NCBI GenBank assembly: GCA_030669775.1
Contig: DAOVCZ010000092.1
Span: forward strand, 1 to 7,306
Reading direction: 5' to 3'
Origin: Chloroflexota bacterium
GTDB lineage: Bacteria; Chloroflexota; Anaerolineae; Anaerolineales; UBA4823
DNA length: 7,306 nt
Shown: in pieces, positions 1 through 6,513 of the stretch
Layout of the letters: every line of letters begins with the position of its first letter
How positions within the stretch are numbered: position 1 is the first letter of the stretch
Made by a program: the position numbers and the translations under genes
Notes under the pieces: model-generated
What the model was told of the DNA's origin: nothing
What the model saw: only the letters and a program-made list of their open reading frames with translations
Database searches by the model: none

Positions 1-1
1 G

Positions 2-1216
2 GTGGAAGGCGGGTCCGGAAATTTTTTCCAAGAACTGTGGGCTATCATCACCCAGCTGCCGCAGACAAACCCGATGACGCTGATCCTCGGTTTGGCCAGC
101 TTAGCCCTGCTCTATGCCTTCAACCAATTCGTTCCCAGAGCACCGGGGGCGTTAATTTCCGTGATCCTGGCCATTCTGGTGACCACCATCTTAGCCTTGA
201 CTGATTACGGGGTCGACGTAGTGGGCATGGTAGAAACGAGCCTGCCACCGCTGGGACTTCCGGACGTGACTTTGCAAGACCTGGTGGCACTGGTGCCGGG
301 GGCATTGGCTCTCGTCATGGTAGGTTACGCCAAGTCGCTGGGGATGGCCAAAACGGCGGCAGAGACCACCAGAGAGAAAATCGACACCAACCAGGAACTG
401 ATCGCCTTGGGTATATCCAACGCCAGTTCAGGTTTCAGTTCCGGCTTTGCTGTCGGTGGCAGCATGTCCCGCACAACGACTGTTATCGGAGCGGGTGGAA
501 GGACGCAACTGGCCTCTTTGGTCAACGCTGGGTTGGTCATTCTTACCTTGCTGTTCCTGATGCCGCTTTTCCAGAACCTGCCCCAGGCCACGCTGGGTGC
601 TGTCGTGATCTTTGCCATGATTGGCATGCTCGATCCCAGTTATTTCCAGCAGTTGTATCGCATAAGCCGGCATGAGTTCTGGTACGCCTCGGTAGCTTTC
701 CTGGGGGAGTTGTTCTTGGGCACTCTACCTGGCGTATTGCTGGGCGTCATCCTGTCCCTGCTGGTGCTCATCCGCCGGGTGACCCGTCCGGGGACGGCCG
801 TCATTGGCCGCATGCCGGATGAGACATACCGCGACGTCACACGGTACCCGGAGGCGGAGACAGTCCCCGGTTTGCTGATTTTCCGCTTTGATAGTGTCCT
901 GTTCTTTTCCAATGCTGATTATTTCACCGAGGAAGTCCAGAAGTACGTCGCCGAGGCCGAAGCGCCGATTCAGAAAGTCCTGGTTAACGCCGAGACGATC
1001 AACGCGTTAGACACGACAGGTACGGATCGGTTGATTAAGCTGCATGAGGAACTGAATAGAGATGGCATCAAGCTCGCCTTCGCCGAAGTGAAAGATCCAG
1101 TGCGGGAAATGATGCGTCTGTCTAGCGCGGAAGAGGCCATTGGTATGGAAAATTTCTACGCATCGGTCGGCGCAGGGGTGAGGGCCTTCCTCCAGCGCAA
1201 CGAAGACAGGGCATAA
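2..1216 (+). CDS. SulP-family anion (sulfate/bicarbonate-type) permease with STAS domain, 5'-truncated by the window
   Basis: This is the C-terminal 404 residues of an inner-membrane anion transporter. The reading frame is open to the window edge, so the real start lies upstream; the GTG at base 2 is only a codon in frame. SulP proteins are usually about 550-600 residues, so roughly the first third is missing. Residues about 25-260 hold several hydrophobic segments. They include the conserved SulP stretch with NQELIALG (130-137) and the GGSMSRTTT turn (152-160). Residues about 289-398 form a STAS domain, recognisable by LLIFRFDSVLFFSNADYF (291-308) and the phosphorylation-loop-like DTTGTDRL (337-344). 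The family carries sulfate, bicarbonate or other anions, and the substrate cannot be read from this fragment. No clear terminator follows, and the next gene begins 111 bases later. The gene looks more GC-rich than its downstream neighbours. The family call is secure. Confidence 0.93.
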   Translation: MEGGSGNFFQELWAIITQLPQTNPMTLILGLASLALLYAFNQFVPRAPGALISVILAILVTTILALTDYGVDVVGMVETSLPPLGLPDVTLQDLVALVPGALALVMVGYAKSLGMAKTAAETTREKIDTNQELIALGISNASSGFSSGFAVGGSMSRTTTVIGAGGRTQLASLVNAGLVILTLLFLMPLFQNLPQATLGAVVIFAMIGMLDPSYFQQLYRISRHEFWYASVAFLGELFLGTLPGVLLGVILSLLVLIRRVTRPGTAVIGRMPDETYRDVTRYPEAETVPGLLIFRFDSVLFFSNADYFTEEVQKYVAEAEAPIQKVLVNAETINALDTTGTDRLIKLHEELNRDGIKLAFAEVKDPVREMMRLSSAEEAIGMENFYASVGAGVRAFLQRNEDRA

Positions 1217-1327
1217 TAATTGTGGTGTTTTGTAACAGCATTCCTCCTCAAAAGAGGCTCAACGACGTCCTCCTTGCCTAGCAGGATAATTTAGAAGAGT
1301 GAGGCTTAAATATTAGGATAATAAGAA

Positions 1328-2662
1328 GTGATCATGATGAAGAATAGTCGAGCTGGATTAAGGATAATGCTCATTGGATGCTTATCGATAATGTGCTTAA
1401 TTATCGTTTTAAGTGGCTGTATTGAGACCTCCGTGCAAGAAATCGATGAGGCCTTCGTGGAAGAAATCTATGAACCTATCGTCACTAGAACACCGGTCCC
1501 CACACTGGCGCCTGGCCCAGTTGAAGAACTCCTACTTGGAATCGCTGAATCTAGTGAAATCGCTGAGGGTACATTTCTTGGTTTAAGCGTTGAAGATTGG
1601 ATAAGTATCTTAAACTCAGCCTTGTTTGTGCTCGTCGGCTGGACATTAGGCGTATGGTTCATCAGATTTTTGATTCGCATGGTAATTCAACGGACGCCAA
1701 CACAGGTTGACGACGAATTCTTTAAGCTGGTTGATCCCCAAATAAAGTGGTTGGTAATGATTTTCAGTCTATATTTTGCCACGCGGGGTCTGGGTCTGCT
1801 TAACGATACACTCTGGATCGTCCTTCAAGATACATATTTTGTGCTCTTTTTCGGGATTCTTTTTTACATCCTTTGGAAATTGCTCGACTTCAGCACAGAA
1901 CGGTATCGAGCACAACTTGACCCGGGGATCGACATCGAGAGCTTGAATGCAATCATAACGCTTGTAGATCGTGTGGTACTGATTTTGTTGTCAACAATTT
2001 ATGTCGTTATTGTGCTGGGTCATTTTGGCATCGCGATCACTGGAATAGCAGCTATGCTGGGCTTCTTGGCGCTTGCTCTCTCTCTGGCAGCGCAGGATAC
2101 TTTGTCAGACGCTATCTCAGGTTTCTTAATTCTGGTAGATCAACCCTTCCGTGTTGGAGACCGCATAGAAATCTCGGAATTGGGTACCTGGGGTGATGTA
2201 GCCAATATTGGCACGCGAACAACCCGTATACTCACAACCGACAACCGCATGGTGATTGTTCCCAATTCTACGCTCGCTAAAAATCAGGTAGTCAACTACT
2301 CCATCCCTGATCCCCGCTATCGAATCCAAATGGATATCGGCATTGGATATGGAACGGACATTGAGAGTGTCAGCCAGATGATTGTTGACGAGGTCAGGAA
2401 AGTTGAGGGCGTGGTGCCCGACAAGCCTGTGGAGGCGATTTATAACGAGATGGGGACCTCGGCTATGATCTTTCGCATCCGATGGTGGATAGAATCCTTT
2501 GAGGACACCAGTCTTGTCTCCGGCAGGGTAAACACCGCGCTTCAAAATTCGCTTGACCAGGCTGGCATCGAGATGCCTGTTACGACTTATGATATTAACT
2601 TGAAAAAAATGCCACCAGGGGGAGAGGTATTGTCTGGAGAGAAAATAGGTACGAATCCTTAA
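1328..2662 (+). CDS. MscS-family mechanosensitive ion channel with lipoprotein-type N-terminus
   Basis: This 444-residue membrane protein is likely a tension-gated channel that relieves osmotic downshock. The N-terminus has a basic then hydrophobic stretch ending in LSGC (28-31), a canonical lipobox. A Thr/Pro-rich linker follows (about 51-64). Hydrophobic segments lie near 92-120, 139-158, 162-186, 207-230 and 234-272. The MscS pore helix and beta-domain entry are clear: AAMLGFLALALSLAAQDTL (241-259), then DQPFRVGDRIEI (271-282) and VIVPNSTLAKNQVVNYS (309-325). The C-terminal alpha/beta part runs to about 425. The start is uncertain. GTG 1328 has AGGA 9 bases upstream (1315-1318), while ATG 1334 and ATG 1337 lie in frame, the last with AAGAAG (1323-1328) before it. 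All three keep the signal peptide. The gene sits between the SulP permease and a small lipoprotein gene on the same strand, with no evidence that they share a function. Confidence 0.93.
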   Translation: MIMMKNSRAGLRIMLIGCLSIMCLIIVLSGCIETSVQEIDEAFVEEIYEPIVTRTPVPTLAPGPVEELLLGIAESSEIAEGTFLGLSVEDWISILNSALFVLVGWTLGVWFIRFLIRMVIQRTPTQVDDEFFKLVDPQIKWLVMIFSLYFATRGLGLLNDTLWIVLQDTYFVLFFGILFYILWKLLDFSTERYRAQLDPGIDIESLNAIITLVDRVVLILLSTIYVVIVLGHFGIAITGIAAMLGFLALALSLAAQDTLSDAISGFLILVDQPFRVGDRIEISELGTWGDVANIGTRTTRILTTDNRMVIVPNSTLAKNQVVNYSIPDPRYRIQMDIGIGYGTDIESVSQMIVDEVRKVEGVVPDKPVEAIYNEMGTSAMIFRIRWWIESFEDTSLVSGRVNTALQNSLDQAGIEMPVTTYDINLKKMPPGGEVLSGEKIGTNP

Positions 2663-2731
2663 TAGGAAAATGCACATTACACGCGAGAGATCAGATACAG
2701 GTGATAGGCAGACCAGCAGTGATGAATAATC

Positions 2732-2773
2732 GCTGAGCGCCTCAGCCAGACCCAGGTATTTCTCGAGCCTGGG
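2732..2773 (+). other. Two adjacent hairpins between the mscS-like and lipoprotein genes
   Basis: The first hairpin has a perfect 6-bp stem, GCTGAG (2732-2737) with CTCAGC (2741-2746), around a 3-base loop. The second has a perfect 6-bp stem, CCCAGG (2751-2756) with CCTGGG (2768-2773), around 11 bases that contain CTCGAG. No run of T follows either stem (CAATTTAG comes next), so neither is a standard intrinsic terminator on the + strand. They could be a weak or Rho-assisted stop after the channel gene, an mRNA stability element, or chance. The next gene starts 36 bases further on. Confidence 0.4.
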
Positions 2774-2796
2774 CAATTTAGAAATAATCATACAAA

Positions 2797-2804
2797 GTGA
2801 GGTG
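2797..2804 (+). promoter_or_regulatory. Strong Shine-Dalgarno for the small lipoprotein gene
   Basis: GTGAGGTG (2797-2804) ends 5 bases before the ATG at 2810. It fixes the start of the downstream gene and supports it as truly translated despite the lack of a recognised family. Confidence 0.7.
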
Positions 2805-2809
2805 TAGAT

Positions 2810-3229
2810 ATGCGCACGATGATTATAATAGCTCTAATTGGAGTTCTAGCATTGGCTTCTTGCCAAACAACCTCCGCTGAAGATATGGCAGTATTCTGCC
2901 AAAACCTGGGCACCTTCAACGAGGCCTATGCAAATTTTTCCAACTTGGACGATGATTCTTCACCAGAAGAGATCGAGGCTGCCCATAATGAATTGGTTGC
3001 TGTAGGTCACGAGCTGGAAGTATCCAGCAAGAATTTGAACGACCCAGTAATTGACACATTCGTAGATGCTGCCAAAAAGCTCAATTCCGCAATTAAATCC
3101 CTGCCGATGAATGTGATAATTTCACCAGATTCAACCACCTCATTATCCGCTTCCATGGCGAATATTAGCCAGGAAAGAGAGGACTTCCAGGCAGCTTACG
3201 AGACACTGTTACAGACGACATGTAAGTGA
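2810..3229 (+). CDS. Small predicted lipoprotein of unknown function
   Basis: This is a 139-residue protein that I do not recognise. It begins with a short basic start and a hydrophobic run ending in LASC (15-18), a clear lipobox. Cleavage before Cys18 would leave a mature protein of about 122 residues attached to the outer face of the membrane. The mature part is acidic, has no further membrane segment, and looks mostly helical with an Asp/Ser/Pro-Glu break near residues 46-54. It has two other cysteines, Cys30 and the penultimate Cys138, which could form a disulfide tying the ends of a helical bundle. The start is firm because of the Shine-Dalgarno 5 bases upstream and because the signal peptide begins there. 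It lies 147 bases after the MscS-like gene on the same strand. Coding status is likely; function is unknown. Confidence 0.8.
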   Translation: MRTMIIIALIGVLALASCQTTSAEDMAVFCQNLGTFNEAYANFSNLDDDSSPEEIEAAHNELVAVGHELEVSSKNLNDPVIDTFVDAAKKLNSAIKSLPMNVIISPDSTTSLSASMANISQEREDFQAAYETLLQTTCK

Positions 3230-3658
3230 GCGGATAGATCCGGAAGTGTGCCGTTCTAAATATTATTACGTTTCGGTATAAGAAGCGTATGTGGAAGTAC
3301 AACCTCGATCCAATCACTGCAAGTGACCATAAGCATCTATTTAGTCACATGCTCGTGCTTTGGTTTTTGTCCTGGACCGTGATAAGAGCACATCATCCAG
3401 CGTAATCGCAAATGTCAATGGGGGTTTCTGTAAACTATATCGTGATTTAGTTGATACTGCCATATGCCGAGCAAAGTTGGTCCTGCGTTGGTTTTGATTT
3501 ACGGACTGCTGACAAAGCTGTTGAAACGTCTGGTTGAACCGTTGGGGCGAATGCCTGTGTACGCAGTACGCTGGGTGGGCTACTGTTAGGCATTCTGGCT
3601 TGGGCATTCCCGCTGATAGTGTTCCGTTAATTCACCCAGTGACTTAGGCTCAAAATAT
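3230..3658. other. Gene-poor interval with no convincing coding sequence
   Basis: I found no recognisable gene in these 429 bases. The + strand has short hydrophobic frames. One, at 3464-3589, begins ATG and reads MPSKVGPALVLIYGLLTKLL before ending at residue 41. Another frame, open from 3538 to the TAA at 3607-3609, reads LGGLLLGILAWAFPLIVFR at its end. They overlap in different frames and lack good ribosome binding sites. This might be a decayed small membrane protein gene. An 88-residue open frame on the - strand (3341-3607) is basic, Gln/Arg/Thr-rich and resembles no family I know. The interval ends at the terminator of the - strand gene. Confidence 0.5.
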
Positions 3659-3697
3659 AAAAAACCCAGGGCATCAGCGGATTCTGATGCCCTGGGT
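3659..3697 (-). terminator. Strong rho-independent terminator of the DUF1684 gene
   Basis: There is a perfect 14-bp inverted repeat: ACCCAGGGCATCAG at 3664-3677 pairs with CTGATGCCCTGGGT at 3684-3697 around a 6-base loop. Read on the - strand, the stem is followed directly by six T (3664-3659, the first shared with the stem foot) and then ATATTTTG, the classic intrinsic terminator layout. It begins 32 bases past the stop codon of the - strand gene. On the + strand no T-run follows, so it is not a convincing terminator in that direction. Confidence 0.92.
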
Positions 3698-3729
3698 GAG
3701 TGCAAATATTGCGTATCTACTCTCAATGT

Positions 3730-4251
3730 TTATGCGTGGATTTCTTCTTTCTTGAAGATCTTCTCTCCAGCCTCGATGGGAACTTTCAGTCGATTCTCCC
3801 AGGGGGTTAATGGACACGAATACGGATCGTTGTAGGCGCAGTATGGGTTGTAGGCGTAATTGAAATCCACCAGCACCTTTCCACCTATGAGTGCATGCGG
3901 TTCTAAATATCTCCCTGCTCCGTAGGTCTCTTTACCCGCCAGCGCGTCAGTAAAAGGAAGGAAGTATCCATGGGGATCTTTATATAGCGTTAACTCAACC
4001 TCTTCACCTTCGACTTCGAAGTGGATCTTCCCATAACGGGTGTGCTTCTGCACATCACCGGTGGAAGTTTGCATCTCGATCATATCCTTAGTGGGGAACT
4101 CCTCTACCTCCAGTTCCAAACGCAGGTCGGGATTTTCAGGGTAATACTCCAGCCCATCGAAATCATGCTTCTGCTCGCGGGTGAGGGGGCTGTGTTGATC
4201 CTTGGTAAAGAAATCATCTTTCGATGCTCGGAAATATTTCAATTCACTCAT
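3730..4251 (-). CDS. DUF1684 family protein
   Basis: This is a 173-residue protein with no signal peptide or membrane segment, so it is probably cytoplasmic. It carries the conserved blocks of DUF1684: an N-terminal SPLTREQKHDFDGLEYYPEN (21-40), then TYGAGRYL (109-116), VDFNYAYNPYCAY (128-140), CPLTPWENRL (146-155) and AGEK (161-164). The biochemical role of the family is not established to my knowledge, so no function is assigned. The length fits a single-domain member. The start at 4251 is supported by AGGAG on the - strand (4262-4258), 6 bases before the ATG. The gene is monocistronic: it has its own terminator and points away from the ribose operon, with no same-strand neighbour in the window. 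The C-terminus ends in a short charged tail (FKKEEIHA). Confidence 0.92.
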   Translation of the reverse strand: MSELKYFRASKDDFFTKDQHSPLTREQKHDFDGLEYYPENPDLRLELEVEEFPTKDMIEMQTSTGDVQKHTRYGKIHFEVEGEEVELTLYKDPHGYFLPFTDALAGKETYGAGRYLEPHALIGGKVLVDFNYAYNPYCAYNDPYSCPLTPWENRLKVPIEAGEKIFKKEEIHA

Positions 4252-4300
4252 TTGTCTCTCCTAAATATGTACTCAATTTATTCTAGTCTTTCTGCACAGC

Positions 4301-4330
4301 TTAATATGCCGTGGGAAGGGAATCTGTCAC
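4301..4330 (-). promoter_or_regulatory. Candidate sigma-70-type promoter for the DUF1684 gene
   Basis: On the - strand, GTGACA (4330-4325, one mismatch to TTGACA) and TATTAA (4306-4301, four of six to TATAAT) are separated by 18 bases. The start site would fall near 4294, leaving a leader of about 43 bases before the ATG. This is a modest match, and other AT-rich hexamers nearby (for example TAGAAT on the - strand near 4281-4286) are alternatives. Confidence 0.35.
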
Positions 4331-4449
4331 TTTGTTTTTGACGCTTACTGATAATTGAATCTTACATCCATTTGTGAGTCACACATCACACCAATATTAT
4401 AACCATTCAAGTCCACATTGCCAGAGAGCGCATAATTTATCACAAATAC

Positions 4450-4478
4450 TTGACATGCGATTGGAAAATTGGTATGCT
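4450..4478 (+). promoter_or_regulatory. Near-consensus sigma-70 promoter of the ribose operon
   Basis: A perfect -35 TTGACA (4450-4455) and a -10 TATGCT (4473-4478, four of six) stand exactly 17 bases apart. Transcription should begin around 4485, about 60 bases before the repressor ATG. It is the only strong + strand promoter seen upstream of the tightly spaced repressor-rbsK-rbsD-rbsC genes, so it probably drives all of them. Confidence 0.8.
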
Positions 4479-4488
4479 TGTTACGTTC

Positions 4489-4512
4489 GCAATCGTTTGC
4501 GCAATCGTTTGC
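4489..4512 (+). promoter_or_regulatory. Tandem LacI-family operator-like repeats
   Basis: Two exact head-to-tail copies of GCAATCGTTTGC occupy 4489-4500 and 4501-4512. Each is a near-palindrome (GCAATC against GCAAAC, one mismatch) with a central CG, the usual form of LacI/PurR/RbsR-family operators. The junction also makes a perfect TTGCGCAA palindrome. The pair begins about 4 bases after the expected transcription start, so a bound repressor would block initiation or early elongation. The likely ligand protein is the repressor encoded just downstream, which implies autorepression. Confidence 0.72.
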
Positions 4513-4546
4513 AGAGATTGCATTGCTGAGGTGAACTATCGTCACC

Positions 4547-5563
4547 ATGCGTGATGTGGCAGAACGGGCAGGTGTATCTATCACCACCGTCTCTCACGTC
4601 GTCAACAACACCCGGGTTGTCAGCCCAGACACACGCCACCGGGTGGAAGAAGCCATGCAGACGTTGGGCTACCAGCCAAACGTACTGGCACGCAGCCTGC
4701 GCCAGGGGGTAACCCATACCATCGGCATCATTTTGCCCGACAGTACCAACCCCTATTTTGCTGAAGTTGTCCGCGGAATCGAAGATACAAGTTTTGCTCA
4801 GGGTTACAGCGTCATCCTCTGCAATTCTGACAATGATCTTGAAAAAGAGCATCATTACACCAACGTCTTGGTCGAAAAACAGGTTGATGGAATCATTTTC
4901 GTGGCTGCCGGACTCAGCGCTGACAATATCCATAAATTGCAAGCGCGCCGTGTTCCTCTTGTTCTTGTCGATCGCCACGTACCTGATGTTCAAGTCGATA
5001 AGGTCCTGGCGGATAATCAACGCGGCGGTTGGTTGGCAACTCGCCACCTGATCGACCTCAATCACAGGTCCATAGCCTGTATTGCAGGTCCAAGTGGAGT
5101 ACGCTCGAGCAGCGAGCGGGTCGATGGCTACCGGCAGGCGTTGGAGTCTGCGGGTATCCTTTATGACCCAAAATGGGTTGTGGAAGGGGATTTCCAGTAT
5201 CAGAGTGGTTATTCAGCTGCAAAAAAACTGTTTCATCACCAACCACCACCTACGGCGATTTTTGCCAGTAATGACTTGATGGCGATCGGCGCCTATCGAT
5301 TTGCCCATGAGAAAAACCTGCGCATCCCAGAGCAGCTCTCCATCGTTGGTTTTGATGATATCCGTCTGGCAGCATATACCAATCCACCGCTGACAACCAT
5401 CCGCCAGTCTAAGCACGAGATGGGTGCTCAAGCTGCCAAATTACTGCTGGAACGAATTGCTCAGCAAGATTTGGAACCACGCCAGGAGATATTAGATACG
5501 GAGTTAGTAATTCGTGGTTCTACAGCAGCAGTTCTTCAACCAGCAGGAGAAATGAACTCATGA
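4547..5563 (+). CDS. LacI-family transcriptional repressor, probably of the ribose operon (RbsR-like)
   Basis: This 338-residue regulator has a helix-turn-helix at residues 2-20 (RDVAERAGVSITTVSHVVN). The hinge helix follows near 45-54 (PNVLARSLRQ). From about 58 to the end is a periplasmic-binding-protein-like sensor domain with LPDSTNPYF (63-71), VDRHVPD (141-147), SERVDGY (189-195), FASNDLMAIGA (239-249) and VGFDDI (267-272). Arg191, Asn242-Asp243 and Asp270 sit where sugar-contacting residues fall in the family. The ribose call comes from context, since the gene overlaps ribokinase by 4 bases (ATGA). The start is slightly odd. Homologues usually have 2-4 more residues before the Arg-Asp-Val, but in-frame codons upstream (T-I-V-T) reach a TGA at 4532 with no normal start. 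GAGGTGA (4528-4534) is 12 bases from the ATG, rather far. Expression is probably autoregulated through the upstream repeats. Confidence 0.93.
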   Translation: MRDVAERAGVSITTVSHVVNNTRVVSPDTRHRVEEAMQTLGYQPNVLARSLRQGVTHTIGIILPDSTNPYFAEVVRGIEDTSFAQGYSVILCNSDNDLEKEHHYTNVLVEKQVDGIIFVAAGLSADNIHKLQARRVPLVLVDRHVPDVQVDKVLADNQRGGWLATRHLIDLNHRSIACIAGPSGVRSSSERVDGYRQALESAGILYDPKWVVEGDFQYQSGYSAAKKLFHHQPPPTAIFASNDLMAIGAYRFAHEKNLRIPEQLSIVGFDDIRLAAYTNPPLTTIRQSKHEMGAQAAKLLLERIAQQDLEPRQEILDTELVIRGSTAAVLQPAGEMNS

Positions 5564-6513
5564 CTGCACGCATCACTATCGTCGGCAGTTTAAACATGGA
5601 TCTGGTGATCAGATCTCCTCGAATCCCCCAACCTGGGGAAACCATCATCGGTAGTGAATTTCAAACCAACCCAGGCGGTAAAGGAGCCAATCAGGCTGTT
5701 GCAGCTGCACGCCTGGGTGGTCAGGTGAGCATGGTGGGAAGGGTAGGAGAGGATTCATTTGCGGATGCGCTATTGGAAAACTTAGCCGCAGCGGAGATTG
5801 ATGCGACTTTTATCCAACGGGATAGACAAGCAGCCAGCGGTGTGGCTTTGATTGTGGTGGATGATCATGGTGAGAATATCATTGTCGTAGCCTCTGGGGC
5901 AAATATGCGCATGACTGAAAAAGATGTCGAGGCTGCTGAGGCAGTCATCGCTGATTCAGATGTGCTGCTCTTACAGCTGGAAGTTCCTTTGCCAGTTGTC
6001 AAGCGTGCCGCGCAGATCGCCCAATCGCATAACGTAACTGTGGTTCTCAATCCAGCGCCAGCCCGCGAATTACCCCCGGATTTGCTCGCATTAGTGGACG
6101 TGCTGGTACCGAATGAGAGTGAAGCTGCCCTGTTAACCGGACTTCCGATTGGGAGTCAAACCGAATTAGAAAAAGCTGCCTCAAAGATCTTGAACTCGGG
6201 AGTCAGATCTGTGGTGATTACCCTTGGAAAGAGGGGTGCATTCCTTGCCAGTTCTGACTACAAATCGAAGATATATGAAGCTTTTTCAGTTCAAGCAGTG
6301 GATACAACTGCTGCTGGGGATGCCTTTGTGGCTGGATTGGCGGTCAATTATGGAGCTGGAAAAACCCTTCCAGATGCGATTCGCTGGGGAAATGCGGCGG
6401 GTGCTATGGCAGCCTTACGTTTTGGAGCGCAAACTTCCCTGCCAAAGAGAATCGAAGTATTTGAACTGCTCAAAGGGGAGAAACCTGAAAAAATCCTTGG
6501 GAGAGAAGCATGA
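5560..6513 (+). CDS. rbsK: Ribokinase
   Basis: This is a 317-residue PfkB-family sugar kinase that phosphorylates D-ribose with ATP to ribose 5-phosphate in the cytoplasm. The substrate-binding N-terminus GSLNMDLV (9-16) has Asn12 and Asp14. The first PfkB signature region contains NPGGKGANQAVAAARLGG (37-54). The NxxE motif is NESE (185-188). The second signature DTTAAGDAFVAG (248-259) carries the anion hole and catalytic base Asp254. Length and motif spacing match true ribokinases rather than fructokinases or adenosine kinases. The start overlaps the repressor stop (ATGA at 5560-5563), with AGGAGA (5545-5550) 9 bases upstream, so translation is probably coupled. It overlaps rbsD by 4 bases at the other end. 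The adjacency to rbsD and an rbsC-like permease makes ribose the likely substrate. Confidence 0.96.
   Translation: MTARITIVGSLNMDLVIRSPRIPQPGETIIGSEFQTNPGGKGANQAVAAARLGGQVSMVGRVGEDSFADALLENLAAAEIDATFIQRDRQAASGVALIVVDDHGENIIVVASGANMRMTEKDVEAAEAVIADSDVLLLQLEVPLPVVKRAAQIAQSHNVTVVLNPAPARELPPDLLALVDVLVPNESEAALLTGLPIGSQTELEKAASKILNSGVRSVVITLGKRGAFLASSDYKSKIYEAFSVQAVDTTAAGDAFVAGLAVNYGAGKTLPDAIRWGNAAGAMAALRFGAQTSLPKRIEVFELLKGEKPEKILGREA

Noticed and set aside
1217..1327. Intrinsic terminator or promoter between the SulP and MscS genes
   Set aside because: Only a 4-bp CCTC/GAGG stem was seen, without a T-run, and no -35/-10 pair with acceptable spacing was found.
2126..2791. Long open frame (221 codons) on the - strand across the MscS gene end
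   Set aside because: It lies antisense to the conserved MscS beta domain and its translation resembles no family. The true gene is the + strand frame.
3341..3607. 88-codon frame on the - strand in the gene-poor interval
   Set aside because: It has no good ribosome binding site and an odd basic composition, and it resembles no known protein. It is kept only as part of the interval description.
3659..3697. Bidirectional terminator also serving + strand transcripts
   Set aside because: The stem is symmetric, but on the + strand it is followed by GAGTGCAAATATT rather than a T-run, so only - strand use is supported.
4021..4341. Open frame of 106 codons on the + strand opposite the DUF1684 gene
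   Set aside because: It overlaps conserved DUF1684 codons in antisense and its sequence is low-complexity hydrophobic with no family match.
4373..4396. CRP-like site
   Set aside because: The half-sites TGTGA and TCACA are separated by one base instead of the six needed for CRP.
4481..5065. Open frame of 194 codons on the - strand opposite the repressor gene
   Set aside because: It is antisense to well-conserved LacI-family sequence and covers the operator and promoter side of that gene. There is no recognisable product.
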